A DNA stretch of 64,000 nucleotides from Nocardia acididurans (GTDB lineage: Bacteria > Actinomycetota > Actinomycetes > Mycobacteriales > Mycobacteriaceae), in the NCBI RefSeq assembly GCF_016741815.1, contig NZ_JAERRJ010000006.1, forward strand, positions 62,001-126,000, in the 5' to 3' direction. The notes under the pieces are model-generated. The model saw only the letters and a list, made by a program, of their open reading frames with translations, was not told the DNA's origin and did no database searches. The position numbers were made by a program, and so were the translations under genes. Below, one piece after another: positions 16,685-25,837 of the stretch (within the stretch, counting starts at the first letter, position 1; each line of letters begins with the position of its first letter).

Positions 16685-17314
16685 CTAGACCTGGGTCAGC
16701 ATGCGGTTCATCTGATCGATCTCGGCCTGCTGACCGGAGACGATGGCCTGCGCCATGGCCTTGGAGTCCGGGTTGACGCCCGAGGTCAGCTCGGTCTGCG
16801 CCATCGTGACCGCGCCCCTGTGATGTTCGATCATCATCTGCAGCCACATCTTGTCGAAGGCCGTGCCGGACATGGCCGTCAGCTCGGTCATCTGCTGGTC
16901 GGTCATCATGCCGTCCATGGCGTGACCGTCCATGGAGTGCCCGGAGGTGGTGGCACTCGGCGCTTGTTTGCCGAATGCGGTGAGCAGGGTGGTGATCTGC
17001 TGCATCTCCGGCGACTGCGCGGCTTCGATGTTCGCGGCGAGCGCGATCAGCTCCTGATTCTGTGAGCGGCTCGGCACCAGCTTCGCCATCTCCACCGCCT
17101 GCGCGTGATGCGGGTACATCATCTGCAGGAACATCACGTCGGCATCGTTGAAATCGGTGCGCTGGGTGGCCGAGGCGGGTGCGCTCGTCGTGCTCGCGTG
17201 GGTCATACCGGGCATGGACGAATCGTTGCCGTCGTCGTTGCCGCAGCCGGCGGCGAGCAGGGCCGCGGCCGAGGTGGCCGCGATCAGGGTGAGCTTGATA
17301 CGGGTGTTGAACAT
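16685..17314 (-). CDS. DUF305 family lipoprotein
   Basis: A protein of 209 residues. The signal peptide ends in a lipobox (LLAAGC), so it should be a membrane-anchored extracytoplasmic lipoprotein. Two related DUF305 halves follow, each with a Met/His motif: [16 protein letters not shown] and [15 protein letters not shown]. Between them is a Met/His/Gly linker ([14 protein letters not shown]). This composition is typical of copper-handling proteins, and DUF305 genes commonly lie in copper loci. AAGGAG precedes the ATG. It is downstream of a DUF6153 gene in the same orientation. Copper binding is inferred. Confidence 0.9.
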   Translation of the reverse strand: MFNTRIKLTLIAATSAAALLAAGCGNDDGNDSSMPGMTHASTTSAPASATQRTDFNDADVMFLQMMYPHHAQAVEMAKLVPSRSQNQELIALAANIEAAQSPEMQQITTLLTAFGKQAPSATTSGHSMDGHAMDGMMTDQQMTELTAMSGTAFDKMWLQMMIEHHRGAVTMAQTELTSGVNPDSKAMAQAIVSGQQAEIDQMNRMLTQV

Positions 17315-17393
17315 GGTTGTACTCCTTGATGATTCGGCGTTCTGCGGGCATGCGACATCGCGCTTCCGCACGGGGTGCGGAAACGGCGGTCCA

Positions 17394-17924
17394 TCAGATG
17401 CGCAGAATCGCCAATTCGGCCAAGGAGAGATGCGTCCACGGCGGCGGCCGCGCGCGGTGTGCGCGCAGGCGGCGCGCCTGCGCGGTCGCGGGCGGATCGC
17501 GGCGCAGCCCCGCCCAGCCCAGCAGCGCCAGACCCAGACCCAGCAGCAGGGCGGCGAGGATGAAGACGCAGCCGTGCAACCCGGGGTGGCCGTCGCCGCA
17601 ATCTCCGCACGCGGGCGCGGCGATGCCGCGCTCGGGCGACGGGGCGGTGAGCGCGGTGGGCTGGTGGCCCGCGGCGAGGGAGAGCGCCGCTGGGTGATGG
17701 CCCCGGGCCGGAGCGGACGCGGCGCTGACATGCGATGCGGCGGCCATGGCGGCGTGGTCGCGATGGCCAGCCGCGGGCGAGGCGTTCCCGGCGCTCATAG
17801 CCCGGTCCGCACCCGAGTGCGGCATGCCGAAGACGGCGATGTGCATGGCCACGATTCCGGCCAGCAGGGTGAACAGCCCGAACGCCCGGATGTACCGGGT
17901 AGCGTGCGCGTGCTGTTCGACCAC
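17394..17924 (-). CDS. DUF6153 family membrane protein
   Basis: A protein of 176 residues. It has an N-terminal membrane helix ([19 protein letters not shown]), a long His/Ala-rich extracytoplasmic middle, a [14 protein letters not shown] cluster and a second helix ([19 protein letters not shown]). The C-terminus [12 protein letters not shown] matches the (P)DLAELQLLRI ending of DUF6153 proteins. It is paired with DUF305, as often in Streptomyces. GTG has no clear ribosome site, so leaderless translation is possible. A CsoR-like box sits just upstream. A role in copper response is inferred. Confidence 0.8.
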   Translation of the reverse strand: MVEQHAHATRYIRAFGLFTLLAGIVAMHIAVFGMPHSGADRAMSAGNASPAAGHRDHAAMAAASHVSAASAPARGHHPAALSLAAGHQPTALTAPSPERGIAAPACGDCGDGHPGLHGCVFILAALLLGLGLALLGWAGLRRDPPATAQARRLRAHRARPPPWTHLSLAELAILRI

Positions 17925-17937
17925 GCGGCCAGTCTAG

Positions 17938-17953
17938 TACCCCCTCCTGGTAT
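17938..17953. promoter_or_regulatory. Possible CsoR-type copper operator
   Basis: TACCCCCTCCTGGTAT lies 14 bp upstream of the DUF6153 GTG. Its TACC/GGTA half-sites and G-tract resemble CsoR/RicR boxes (TACCC...GGGTA). The copper-like gene pair supports this; binding is unproven. Confidence 0.45.
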
Positions 17954-18017
17954 GCCAGGGGACGCGCCCGCGTTCGCTGCCGCGAGTATCCGCTGCTCGG
18001 GCGGTAGCCTGGCGGCC

Positions 18018-18935
18018 GTGTCACAGCGCGAATTGGTCATTCTGGGGACGGCCAGTCAGGTACCGACCAAGCAGCGCAACCACAATGGGTATCTGCTGCG
18101 CTGGGACGGCGAAGGGGTGCTGTTCGACCCGGGGGAGGGCACACAGCGGCAGATGATCTACGCGGGGGTGTCGGCCACCGACATCACGCGCATCGGCATC
18201 ACGCATTTCCACGGGGATCACAGTCTCGGGCTGGCGGGCGTCGCCCAGCGCATCAGCCTCGACCGGGTGCCGCATGTCGTCGACTGCTACTACCCCGCGT
18301 CCGGGGAGCAGTTCTTTCAGCGGCTGACGCACTCGACCGCCTATCACCAGACGGCCGAACTGCGTGCCCATCCGATCCGTGCGGCAGGTGAATTGCCAAC
18401 TCCCGGAGCGTCTTTCACGCTGACCACCCGGGCGCTGTCACACCCCGTCGAAGCCTTCGGCTACCGGATCAGCGAGCCCGACGGCCGCCGCATCGTGCCG
18501 GAGCGCCTGCGCGAGCTGGGTATCTCGGGCCCCGCGGTCGGGCTGCTGCAGCGTGCGGGGCATATCGAGATCGACGGTCGCTCCATCGCGCTCGAGCAGG
18601 TGAGCGAGCCGCGTCCCGGGCAGAGCTTCGCCTTCATCATGGACACGCGGCTGTGCGACGGCGTCCACGAGCTGGCGCAAGGCGTGGACATGCTGGTCAT
18701 CGAGGCCACCTTCACCGATGCCGACGAGCATCTCGCCAAGGAGTTCGGCCACCTCACCGCCCGCCAGGCCGCCGCCGTGGCGGCCCGCGCGGGTGCCCGC
18801 ACCCTCGTCCTCACCCACTTCTCCCAGCGCTACCGCACCCTCGACGACCATCTCGCCGAGGCCCGCGCCGAGTTCTCCGGCGAGATCGTGGTCGCCGAGG
18901 ACCTGATGCGCATCCCGCTGCCGCCACGCCGGTGA
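18018..18935 (+). CDS. rnz: Ribonuclease Z
   Basis: A metallo-beta-lactamase-fold nuclease of 305 residues that removes 3' trailers from tRNA precursors. The N-terminus [22 protein letters not shown] is typical. The zinc motif HFHGDH spans residues ~63-68. Further metal ligands are in IMDTRLCDG and LTHFSQRY, and the [18 protein letters not shown] stretch carries another His. The length matches the bacterial short form. GTG at 18018 starts the conserved region; the long open frame upstream is non-coding. Confidence 0.93.
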   Translation: MSQRELVILGTASQVPTKQRNHNGYLLRWDGEGVLFDPGEGTQRQMIYAGVSATDITRIGITHFHGDHSLGLAGVAQRISLDRVPHVVDCYYPASGEQFFQRLTHSTAYHQTAELRAHPIRAAGELPTPGASFTLTTRALSHPVEAFGYRISEPDGRRIVPERLRELGISGPAVGLLQRAGHIEIDGRSIALEQVSEPRPGQSFAFIMDTRLCDGVHELAQGVDMLVIEATFTDADEHLAKEFGHLTARQAAAVAARAGARTLVLTHFSQRYRTLDDHLAEARAEFSGEIVVAEDLMRIPLPPRR

Positions 18936-18995
18936 AGGGGGTGCGAAGTCGGTCGCATCGCCCCGAGTCTGTTTCACGCGGGCATGATGTGTGGC

Positions 18996-20672
18996 ATGGA
19001 TGCGCACGAGGAATTGATCGCTCTTGCCGACCGCTACTGGGACGCCATGCTGGAGTCCGCGCCGAGTGAGGCGACTCTGTTGGGGGACAGGCGATTCGAT
19101 GACCGCATCGAGGATCTGTCCGTGGCGGCCGAGCAGCGGCTGCTGGAGACCTGGCGGGGGTTGCTGACCGAGGTCGACGGCCTGGACCTGGAGCGGCTGA
19201 CCGCCGAGGACAAGGTCACCCGGAGTCTGCTGCGGACCGAATTGGCCTCCGCCGTGGACTTTTTGGAGTGGCGGCCGATCGAACTGGCCTCGGATCAGAT
19301 GACCGGCGTGCATGCCGGGATGCTCACCATGGCCCCGCAGCTCAATGCGCCCGAGCCGGAGAACGCGCTGCAGCTCGTCCAGCGCTACCGGCAGTTCGAC
19401 GTGTTCATCGCGCAGGCCGTCGAGCGCTTCCGCGCCGGGCTCGCCGCCGGGCGCACGCCCGCCAAGATCGCCATTCAGCGCTCGCTCAATCAGCTCGACG
19501 GCTACCTGGCCTCCGATATCGCGGGCGACCCCTTCGCCACCTTCCCCGGCCCGCCGGACTGGGACGGCGAAAAGGCTTGGCGCGCAGAACTGGCCGAGGT
19601 GGTGCGCGAGATCATCCGCCCCGCCTTCGCCCACTATCGCGAGGTGCTGGCGAACGAACTACTGCCCGCCGCCCGCCCCGACGACAAGCCCGGCCTGTGC
19701 TGGCTCGGTGACGACGGCGCGGACATCTACCGCCGCCTGCTGAAGCATCACACAACGCTGCCAGATCTCGGCGCCGAGGAGATCCACCAGCTCGGTCTCG
19801 ACGAATTGGCCGGGCTGAGTGCGGAATACGCGGAGGTCGGCGGCCGCCTGTTCGGCCTCACCGACCTGACCGAGATCTTCACCCGCCTGCGCGACGACTC
19901 CGCCCTGCGCTACGGCGACGGCGAGGAGATCATGACCGATGCCCGCCGCTACCTGGCCGCGGCGCAGGCGGAGATGGGCGACTGGTTCGGCCGCCTGCCG
20001 CGCCAGGCCTGCGACATCCTGCCGGTGCCGGAGTTCCTGGCCGCGGATGCCCCTGCGGCGTACTACTTCCCGCCGGCGGCCGACGGTTCGCGGCCGGGCG
20101 CGTACTACGTCAACACGCACGAGCCCAAGTCCAAGAACCGCTACGAGACCGCGTCGGTGGCCTATCACGAGGCGATCCCCGGTCACCATCTGCAGCTCAC
20201 CATTGCCAACGAGCTGGATCATCTGCCGCGGTTCCAGCGGATGTCGTTCTCCAACACCGCATTCGTGGAGGGCTGGGCGCTATACACCGAGCGCCTCGCC
20301 GACGAAATGGGTTTGTACCCGGACGATCTCGCCCGCATCGGCATGCTGGCGGCGGATTCCTGGCGGTCCTGCCGCCTGGTGGTGGACACCGGCCTGCACG
20401 CCAAGGGCTGGAGCAGGCAGCAGGCCATCGACTTCATGGTCGCCAATGCTCCGGTGAGCGTGGCGGAGATCAAGACCGAGGTGGACCGCTACATCGCCAT
20501 GCCCGGACAGGCGGTGGCCTACAAGGTCGGTCAGCTGGAAATTCGTCGCCAGCGTGCCATGGTCGCCGAACGATTGGGTACTTCGTTCGATATCAAGCGT
20601 TTTCATGACGTGGTGCTCGGTTCGGGCTCGGTGAGCCTGCCGGTACTGCGCGAGCTGGCCGCGACCGTGTGA
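18996..20672 (+). CDS. DUF885 family putative metallopeptidase
   Basis: A protein of 558 residues, the usual length for DUF885. The zinc-peptidase-like motif HEAIPGHHLQ (HExxPGHH) is near residue 390, and a downstream Glu in the segment FVEGWALYTERLADEM gives the third ligand pattern. No signal peptide is seen, so it is probably cytoplasmic. The family is related to gluzincin peptidases and may cleave oligopeptides. Start could be 18984 (two extra Met codons); 18996 matches the usual MDAHEEL-like beginning. Confidence 0.87.
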   Translation: MDAHEELIALADRYWDAMLESAPSEATLLGDRRFDDRIEDLSVAAEQRLLETWRGLLTEVDGLDLERLTAEDKVTRSLLRTELASAVDFLEWRPIELASDQMTGVHAGMLTMAPQLNAPEPENALQLVQRYRQFDVFIAQAVERFRAGLAAGRTPAKIAIQRSLNQLDGYLASDIAGDPFATFPGPPDWDGEKAWRAELAEVVREIIRPAFAHYREVLANELLPAARPDDKPGLCWLGDDGADIYRRLLKHHTTLPDLGAEEIHQLGLDELAGLSAEYAEVGGRLFGLTDLTEIFTRLRDDSALRYGDGEEIMTDARRYLAAAQAEMGDWFGRLPRQACDILPVPEFLAADAPAAYYFPPAADGSRPGAYYVNTHEPKSKNRYETASVAYHEAIPGHHLQLTIANELDHLPRFQRMSFSNTAFVEGWALYTERLADEMGLYPDDLARIGMLAADSWRSCRLVVDTGLHAKGWSRQQAIDFMVANAPVSVAEIKTEVDRYIAMPGQAVAYKVGQLEIRRQRAMVAERLGTSFDIKRFHDVVLGSGSVSLPVLRELAATV

Positions 20673-20755
20673 TCCGGGCGCGGCGGCAATCCCGTCGCGC
20701 CGGGGTGCGTGCGCGTTTCGCCGGATCCGGAATAGCGAACCCGCCGTCGTGTTCG

Positions 20756-20770
20756 ACTCATATATTGAGT
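20756..20770. promoter_or_regulatory. Palindrome overlapping a -10-like element before the exporter
   Basis: ACTCA and TGAGT flank TATAT, 23 bp before the exporter GTG. The centre TATATT resembles a -10 hexamer, so a MarR- or TetR-like repressor bound here would block the promoter. No regulator gene is adjacent. Confidence 0.5.
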
Positions 20771-20793
20771 TGAGCTAACGAAAGGGGTTGCCG

Positions 20794-22230
20794 GTGGCGG
20801 GCACCGAGGTGAAAGTGTCGATCGGCCTGCGCTCCGAGCGCGGGCCGGTTCTGGCCGCGATCATGGTGGCGACATCGCTCATCGCGCTGGACTCCACCAT
20901 CATCGCCACCGCGGTGCTCACCATCACCGATCAGCTCGGCGGCTTCTCGCAGTTCCCGTGGCTGTTCAGCATCTACCTGCTGGCACAGGCGGTGACGGTC
21001 CCGATCTACGGGAAGCTGGCCGACACCTTCGGCCGCAAACCGATCATGATGTTCGGGATCGCGGTCTTCGCACTCGGCTCGCTGCTGTGCGGACTGGCGG
21101 GCAGCATGGTGACGCTCATCCTCGCGCGCGCGGTGCAGGGCATCGGCGCGGGCGCGGTGGGGCCCATGTCCATCACCATCGCGGGCGATATCTACACCCT
21201 GCCCGAACGCGCCAAAGTGCAGGCGTATCTGGCCGCCGTATGGGCGTCGTCCTCGGTGCTCGGGCCGCTGCTGGGCGGCGTCTTCTCCGAATACGTGAGC
21301 TGGCGCTGGATCTTCCTGATCAACCTGCCGCTGGCGGCGCTGGCCGCCTGGATGATCCTGCGCTACTTCACCGAAAGCGCTCCGCGCCAACATCATCGGA
21401 TCGACTACCTGGGCGCCGGACTGCTCACCCTCGGCGCTGGGGCGCTCATTCTCGCACTGCTCGAGGGCGGACACTCCTGGGCGTGGAACTCGCCGATCAG
21501 CATCGGGCTCTTCGCCGGCGGCGTGCTGACGCTGGTGGCCTTCGCGCTGGTCGAGCGCCGCGCCGCGAATCCGATTCTGCCGCTGTGGGTTCTGACCCGG
21601 CGCGTACTCGTGGCCAGCAGTCTGGTCTCGCTGCTGGTCGGCGCGATCCTGCTCGGGCTCACCTCCTACGTACCGACTTTCGCGCAGGGCGTGCTGGGCA
21701 CGAGTGCGCTGACGGCGGGCCTCACGGTCGGCGCGCTCACCCTGGGCTGGCCGCTGTCCGCCTCGCAGAGCGGAAAGTTCTACCTGCGCCTGGGATTTCG
21801 GATCACCGCCCTGGTCGGCAGCGCGATCGTCGTGCTCGGCGCGGCGGCCCTGCTGCTGGTGGACGCCGATTCCGCGCTGCTGCACGTGGCGATCGGCTGT
21901 TTCGTGGTCGGCATGGGTATGGGCCTGGTGGCCAGCCCGACCCTCATCGCCGCGCAGGCCAGCGCCGAATGGGAGGAGCGCGGCGTGGTCACCTCCACGA
22001 ATATGTTCGCCCGATCGCTGGGCAGCGCCCTCGGCGTGGCGGTCTTCGGCGCGCTGGTCAATTCGCGGGTCGAGGCGAGCGATCATCCGGTGGCCGCGCA
22101 GCTGGCGCCCGCCGTGCACCTGGTTTTCGTGGGTGTCGCGGTCATGGCGGTGGTGATGGTGGCCGCGTCGGCAGCCATGCCCGCCCGGGACGGCACCGTC
22201 GTGCCCGTGCCGGAATCGCCGCATCGGTGA
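20794..22230 (+). CDS. MFS exporter, DHA2 (EmrB/QacA) family
   Basis: A membrane protein of 478 residues with about 14 helices. Motif A-like GKLADTFGRKPIMM lies after helix 2, and the first helix has ALDSTIIATAVLTI, the (D/V)xTIVNVALP-type motif of DHA2 drug exporters. It would export lipophilic drugs or metabolites in exchange for protons. GTG at 20794 follows GAAAGGGG at good spacing; the TTG six bases earlier is less likely. A palindrome over the likely -10 suggests repression. Confidence 0.92.
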   Translation: MAGTEVKVSIGLRSERGPVLAAIMVATSLIALDSTIIATAVLTITDQLGGFSQFPWLFSIYLLAQAVTVPIYGKLADTFGRKPIMMFGIAVFALGSLLCGLAGSMVTLILARAVQGIGAGAVGPMSITIAGDIYTLPERAKVQAYLAAVWASSSVLGPLLGGVFSEYVSWRWIFLINLPLAALAAWMILRYFTESAPRQHHRIDYLGAGLLTLGAGALILALLEGGHSWAWNSPISIGLFAGGVLTLVAFALVERRAANPILPLWVLTRRVLVASSLVSLLVGAILLGLTSYVPTFAQGVLGTSALTAGLTVGALTLGWPLSASQSGKFYLRLGFRITALVGSAIVVLGAAALLLVDADSALLHVAIGCFVVGMGMGLVASPTLIAAQASAEWEERGVVTSTNMFARSLGSALGVAVFGALVNSRVEASDHPVAAQLAPAVHLVFVGVAVMAVVMVAASAAMPARDGTVVPVPESPHR

Positions 22231-22371
22231 ATTTCCGGCATCCTCTTGCCATTACAAGATCAGCAAGTGTTTTGCGATGGCGCAGAATAACGCTGACCTC
22301 GTAAAACGCCCATATGCACAGAAACGGCAGCCGACTGGGAACCCTCGGCAATGATCTAGCACACTGTAGAG

Positions 22372-23517
22372 GTGGTTGAGGTCGAGGATGTGTTGAGCCG
22401 GTTGCGGCGGTACCCCGATGTGGAGGCGGTGAACCTCTACGCGGTGGACGCCGCCGATCGATTGATGCTCGACGAGGCCGCCGCGGCCCTGGCCGAAGCG
22501 GGCGATAATCGGGTGGCGGTGATCGACGACGGCTACGGGGCGCTCACCCTCGGCGCCGCGGCCACCTATGACCTACGCGGGCTGCGGGTGCACCAGGATC
22601 TGCTCACCGGTGAGCTCGCGCTGGCACACAACGCGCGCGCCGTCGGCCTCGGAGATCGCTACACCGCATACGAATTGGGCCGCCCGCTGCTCGAGGACGT
22701 CCGGGTGGTGCTGTGGCGGCTGCCGCGCGCCCTGTCCGGACTCGCCGAAACCGCCGACGCCATCGCCCGCTACGCGGCCCCCGACGTCCGGGTGTACGCG
22801 GGCGGACGCGACAAGTACCTGACCCCGGCCATGAACGACGTGCTCGCCGAATCCTTCGGCTCGGTGCGCGCCAGCCGCGGCCGGCAGAAATCCCGCATCC
22901 TGCTCGCCACCGAACCCAAACCCGTTGGCGAGCCGCAGTTCCCGATCCGCAACCGGCTCGACGACCGCGATCTCGAGGTGGTCGCGCACGGTGCGGCGTT
23001 CTCCGGTTCGCGCCTCGACATCGGCACCCGGTTCCTGCTCGAATACCTCGGGCGCATGAAACCCGATGCCCGTGACGCCATCGACCTCGGTTGCGGCACC
23101 GGCATTCTCGCGGTCGCACTGGCCAAGGTGCGGCCCGGCATCCGGGTCACCGCGACCGATCAGTCGGCGGCGGCGGTCGCCTCCACCCGCGCCACCGCGG
23201 CGGCCAACGAGGTCGCCGAGCGGGTGACCGTGCTGCGGGACGACGCCATGTCCTCCAAGGCGGACAACAGCGCGGATCTGGTGCTGTGCAATCCGCCGTT
23301 CCATGTCGGGGCGGCCGTGCACACCGGGTCGGCCATCAAGATGTTCCAGCAGGCCGGGCGGGTGCTGCGGCCGGGCGGCGAGCTGTGGACGGTCTACAAC
23401 ACGCATCTCAACTATCGGGGCGTGATGGAGCGCCTGGTCGGCAAGACCGAGGTGATCGGTCGCAATCGGAAATTCACGGTGACGCGGTCGGTGCGCGGAC
23501 TCCACGACGGGGGCTGA
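22372..23517 (+). CDS. Class I SAM methyltransferase, RlmG/RsmC-like
   Basis: A protein of 381 residues. An N-terminal domain of ~190 residues resembles the degenerate methyltransferase half of RsmC/RlmG. The C-terminal catalytic domain has the SAM loop DLGCGTGILAVAL and the target-base motif NPPFH (residues ~300-305), diagnostic of N2-guanine rRNA methyltransferases. It probably modifies 16S or 23S rRNA. GTG overlaps a GAGG, so either this start or GTG at 22390 is possible. It is followed closely by an LLM oxidoreductase. Confidence 0.88.
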   Translation: MVEVEDVLSRLRRYPDVEAVNLYAVDAADRLMLDEAAAALAEAGDNRVAVIDDGYGALTLGAAATYDLRGLRVHQDLLTGELALAHNARAVGLGDRYTAYELGRPLLEDVRVVLWRLPRALSGLAETADAIARYAAPDVRVYAGGRDKYLTPAMNDVLAESFGSVRASRGRQKSRILLATEPKPVGEPQFPIRNRLDDRDLEVVAHGAAFSGSRLDIGTRFLLEYLGRMKPDARDAIDLGCGTGILAVALAKVRPGIRVTATDQSAAAVASTRATAAANEVAERVTVLRDDAMSSKADNSADLVLCNPPFHVGAAVHTGSAIKMFQQAGRVLRPGGELWTVYNTHLNYRGVMERLVGKTEVIGRNRKFTVTRSVRGLHDGG

Positions 23518-23541
23518 GCGACCGACCAGCACAATGGGGTG

Positions 23542-24477
23542 ATGGGACGAATCGATCTTCGAATCTTCACCGAACCCCAGCAGGGCGCGAGCTACGACAC
23601 CCTGCTCACCGTGGCCAAGGCCACCGAGGACCTGGGCTACGACGCCTTCTTCCGCTCCGACCACTACCTGGCCATGGGCGACGCCGACGGGCTGCCCGGA
23701 CCCACCGACGCGTGGATCACGCTGGCCGGTCTGGCGCGGGAGACCCGGCGCATCCGGCTCGGCACGCTGGTCACCGCCGCCACCTTCCGGCACCCGGGTG
23801 TGCTGGCCATCCAGGTCGCCCAGGTCGACGCCATGTCCGGCGGACGCGTCGAATTCGGTTTGGGCGCGGGCTGGTACGAGGCCGAGCACACCGCCTACGG
23901 GATTCCCTTCCCCGGGCAGCGGTTCCCGCGCTACGAGGAACAGCTCGCCGTCATCACCGGGCTGTGGAGCACGCCGCTCGGGGAGACCTTCTCGTTCAGC
24001 GGCGAGCATTACACGCTGACCGACTCGCCCGCGCTGCCCAAGCCCGCGCAGGAACGGATCCCGGTCGTCATCGGCGGCATGGGCGTCAAGCGCACGCCGC
24101 GGCTGGCCGCACGCTACGGCTCCGAATTCAATGTGCCCTTCCAGTCCGCCGAGGACACGGCCGAGCAGTTCGATCGGGTACGCACGGCGGTCAAGGAAGC
24201 CGGGCGCGATCCCGAGGAGCTGGTCTACTCCAACGCGCTGGTGGCCTGCGTCGGCGCGAGTGACGCCGAGGTCGCCCGGCGGGCCGCCGCCATCGGGCGT
24301 GAGGTGGACGAATTGAAGGCCAACGGCCTCGCGGGCAGTCCGGACGAGGTGGTCGAGAAGATCGGCCGCTATGCCGAAATCGCGGGCACCAGCCGCGTAT
24401 ACCTGCAGATCCTGGATCTGAGTGACCTCGACCACCTGGCGCTGATCGCCGATCGCGTGATGAGCCAGTTGCACTGA
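23542..24477 (+). CDS. LLM class F420-dependent oxidoreductase
   Basis: A luciferase-like TIM barrel of 311 residues. The pattern LGYDAFFRSDHYLAMG, then RIRLGTLVTAATFRHPGVLA, then GRVEFGLGAGWYEAEH is typical of the F420-dependent subgroup in mycobacteria and Nocardia. It transfers hydride between coenzyme F420 and an unknown substrate in the cytoplasm. ATG at 23542 follows AATGGGG. The 24-bp gap to the methyltransferase gene suggests co-transcription. Confidence 0.9.
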   Translation: MGRIDLRIFTEPQQGASYDTLLTVAKATEDLGYDAFFRSDHYLAMGDADGLPGPTDAWITLAGLARETRRIRLGTLVTAATFRHPGVLAIQVAQVDAMSGGRVEFGLGAGWYEAEHTAYGIPFPGQRFPRYEEQLAVITGLWSTPLGETFSFSGEHYTLTDSPALPKPAQERIPVVIGGMGVKRTPRLAARYGSEFNVPFQSAEDTAEQFDRVRTAVKEAGRDPEELVYSNALVACVGASDAEVARRAAAIGREVDELKANGLAGSPDEVVEKIGRYAEIAGTSRVYLQILDLSDLDHLALIADRVMSQLH

Positions 24478-24613
24478 TCGCCCGGTAAAGGTCGGGTAAA
24501 GTCCGATTGGTCTGATCTGTGTTCGGTGGGAACCAACACCGGGTGCAGAGCGTTGAGACGGGTAGAACGAGGCCACGACCTACGTGCGCCGCGACTCCAG
24601 AAAGGGACGCACA

Positions 24614-25477
24614 GTGCGCTCCACATCCAACCCGGTCTTCCGGAACCTGCAGCCGCAGCAGGGCGGTGGCTACGCCGGCTTCGGCTCGGCGGCCGCTGGA
24701 GCCGGACAGTTCGCCAACCAGTACGGCCAGCAGCCGCCCTACGGCGGCTACCCGCAGCAGTACCAGCAGATGCCGGTACCCGCCACGCGGCCCATGACCA
24801 TCGACGACGTGGTCACCAAGACCGGCATCACGCTCGGTGTGGTCACCGTCGCGGGCATCCTGTCCTACGCGCTGACCTCGATCAACCACGGGCTCGCCCC
24901 GCTGTTCGTGATCGTCGGCGGGCTGGTGGGCTTCGTGCTCGTCATGGTCGCCACCTTCGGTCGCAAGCAGGACAACCCGGCCATCGTGCTCAGCTACGCG
25001 GCCGCCGAAGGTCTGTTCCTCGGTGCGCTCTCGTACATGTTCACCGGCGTCGAATTCGGCGGCGTGGGCGGCGCGGGGCTGATCGCACAGGCCGTGCTCG
25101 GCACCTTCGGTGTGTTCTTCGGCATGCTCGTGGTCTACAAGACCGGCGCGATCCGCGTCACGCCGCGACTCACCCGCATGGTCATCGGTGCGCTCATCGG
25201 CGCCGTCGTGCTGGCGCTCGGCAACATGATCGCCATGTTCTTCACCGCCGACGGCTTCGGCCTGCGCTCGGGCGGCACCGTCGCCATCATCTTCAGCCTC
25301 GTGATGATCGGCATCGCGGCGTTCAGCTTCCTGCTGGACTTCGACGCCGCCGACCAGCTCATCCGCGCCGGCGCGCCGGAGAAGGCGGCCTGGGGCGTGG
25401 CGCTCGGCCTCACCGTCACCCTGGTGTGGCTGTACATCGAGATCCTGCGGCTGCTGTCGTACTTCCAGAACGACTAG
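24614..25477 (+). CDS. Bax inhibitor-1/YccA-like membrane protein
   Basis: A protein of 287 residues. An N-terminal Gly/Tyr/Gln-rich cytoplasmic tail (QQPPYGGYPQQYQQ) is followed by seven membrane helices from about residue 70. The last helix region (LDFDAADQLIRAGAPEKAAW, then LYIEILRLLSYFQ) has the conserved acidic residues of the TMBIM/BI-1 family, which form pH-sensitive calcium-leak channels. GTG at 24614 follows AAAGGGA. It is ended by a dispersed repeat and a palindromic terminator. Confidence 0.93.
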   Translation: MRSTSNPVFRNLQPQQGGGYAGFGSAAAGAGQFANQYGQQPPYGGYPQQYQQMPVPATRPMTIDDVVTKTGITLGVVTVAGILSYALTSINHGLAPLFVIVGGLVGFVLVMVATFGRKQDNPAIVLSYAAAEGLFLGALSYMFTGVEFGGVGGAGLIAQAVLGTFGVFFGMLVVYKTGAIRVTPRLTRMVIGALIGAVVLALGNMIAMFFTADGFGLRSGGTVAIIFSLVMIGIAAFSFLLDFDAADQLIRAGAPEKAAWGVALGLTVTLVWLYIEILRLLSYFQND

Positions 25478-25493
25478 GCCCCACTCTCGGGAG

Positions 25494-25525
25494 GGCTCTC
25501 AGGGGCTTCGCCCCCGAACCCCCTC
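25494..25525 (+). repeat. Copy of a dispersed 32-bp GC-rich element
   Basis: A GGCTCTCAGGGGCTTCGCCC-type unit with a GGGGC-N3-GCCCC hairpin core lies 16 bp after the Bax-inhibitor gene stop. Two near-identical copies follow metB at 47530 and 47566. It looks like a REP-type element placed just after genes. Confidence 0.6.
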
Positions 25526-25592
25526 GAGAATTGAGGGGCTCCGCCCCTCGAACCGCGGGTGGCGGGACGGGGCTTCCCTCCGTGAGACGGGA

Positions 25593-25686
25593 GGGCTCCC
25601 CTCATCCGTGAGGAGAGAAAGCTCCTCTCGTCCGTGAGGCGGGGGTGCCCCCTCATCCGTTCGGGGGGCTCCCCTCATCCGTGAGG
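25593..25686 (+). repeat. Four imperfect ~24-bp tandem units
   Basis: Units begin near 25593, 25618, 25643 and 25666. The first and last share a 21-bp stretch (core CTCCCCTCATCCGTGAGG) exactly; the middle two have diverged. This intergenic stretch shows no coding gene. Confidence 0.6.
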
Positions 25687-25719
25687 TGGACGGCTCGAAT
25701 CCTGCACAGCGAAAGAGGT

Positions 25720-25749
25720 GGGCGGGTACCGGAATTCCGGTACCCGCCC
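25720..25749. terminator. 30-bp perfect palindrome followed by T-run
   Basis: A continuous palindrome centred on GGAATTCC with 15-bp arms is followed by GCTTTTCTG. It is a strong intrinsic terminator for the Bax-inhibitor-1 transcript. Confidence 0.85.
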
Positions 25750-25837
25750 GCTTTTCTGTGGGAACGGGGCTGGTGTGAGCTGGTTGGTTGCCGTGTTGGT
25801 GTGGGAGAGGGCGCGGGGGGCGTGAAACCATCGGCTC

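Noticed and set aside
25685..25712. tRNA gene, because of a GGCTCGAATCC string like a T-arm
   Set aside because: The flanking bases do not pair into a T-stem, and no acceptor or anticodon arm can be formed around it.
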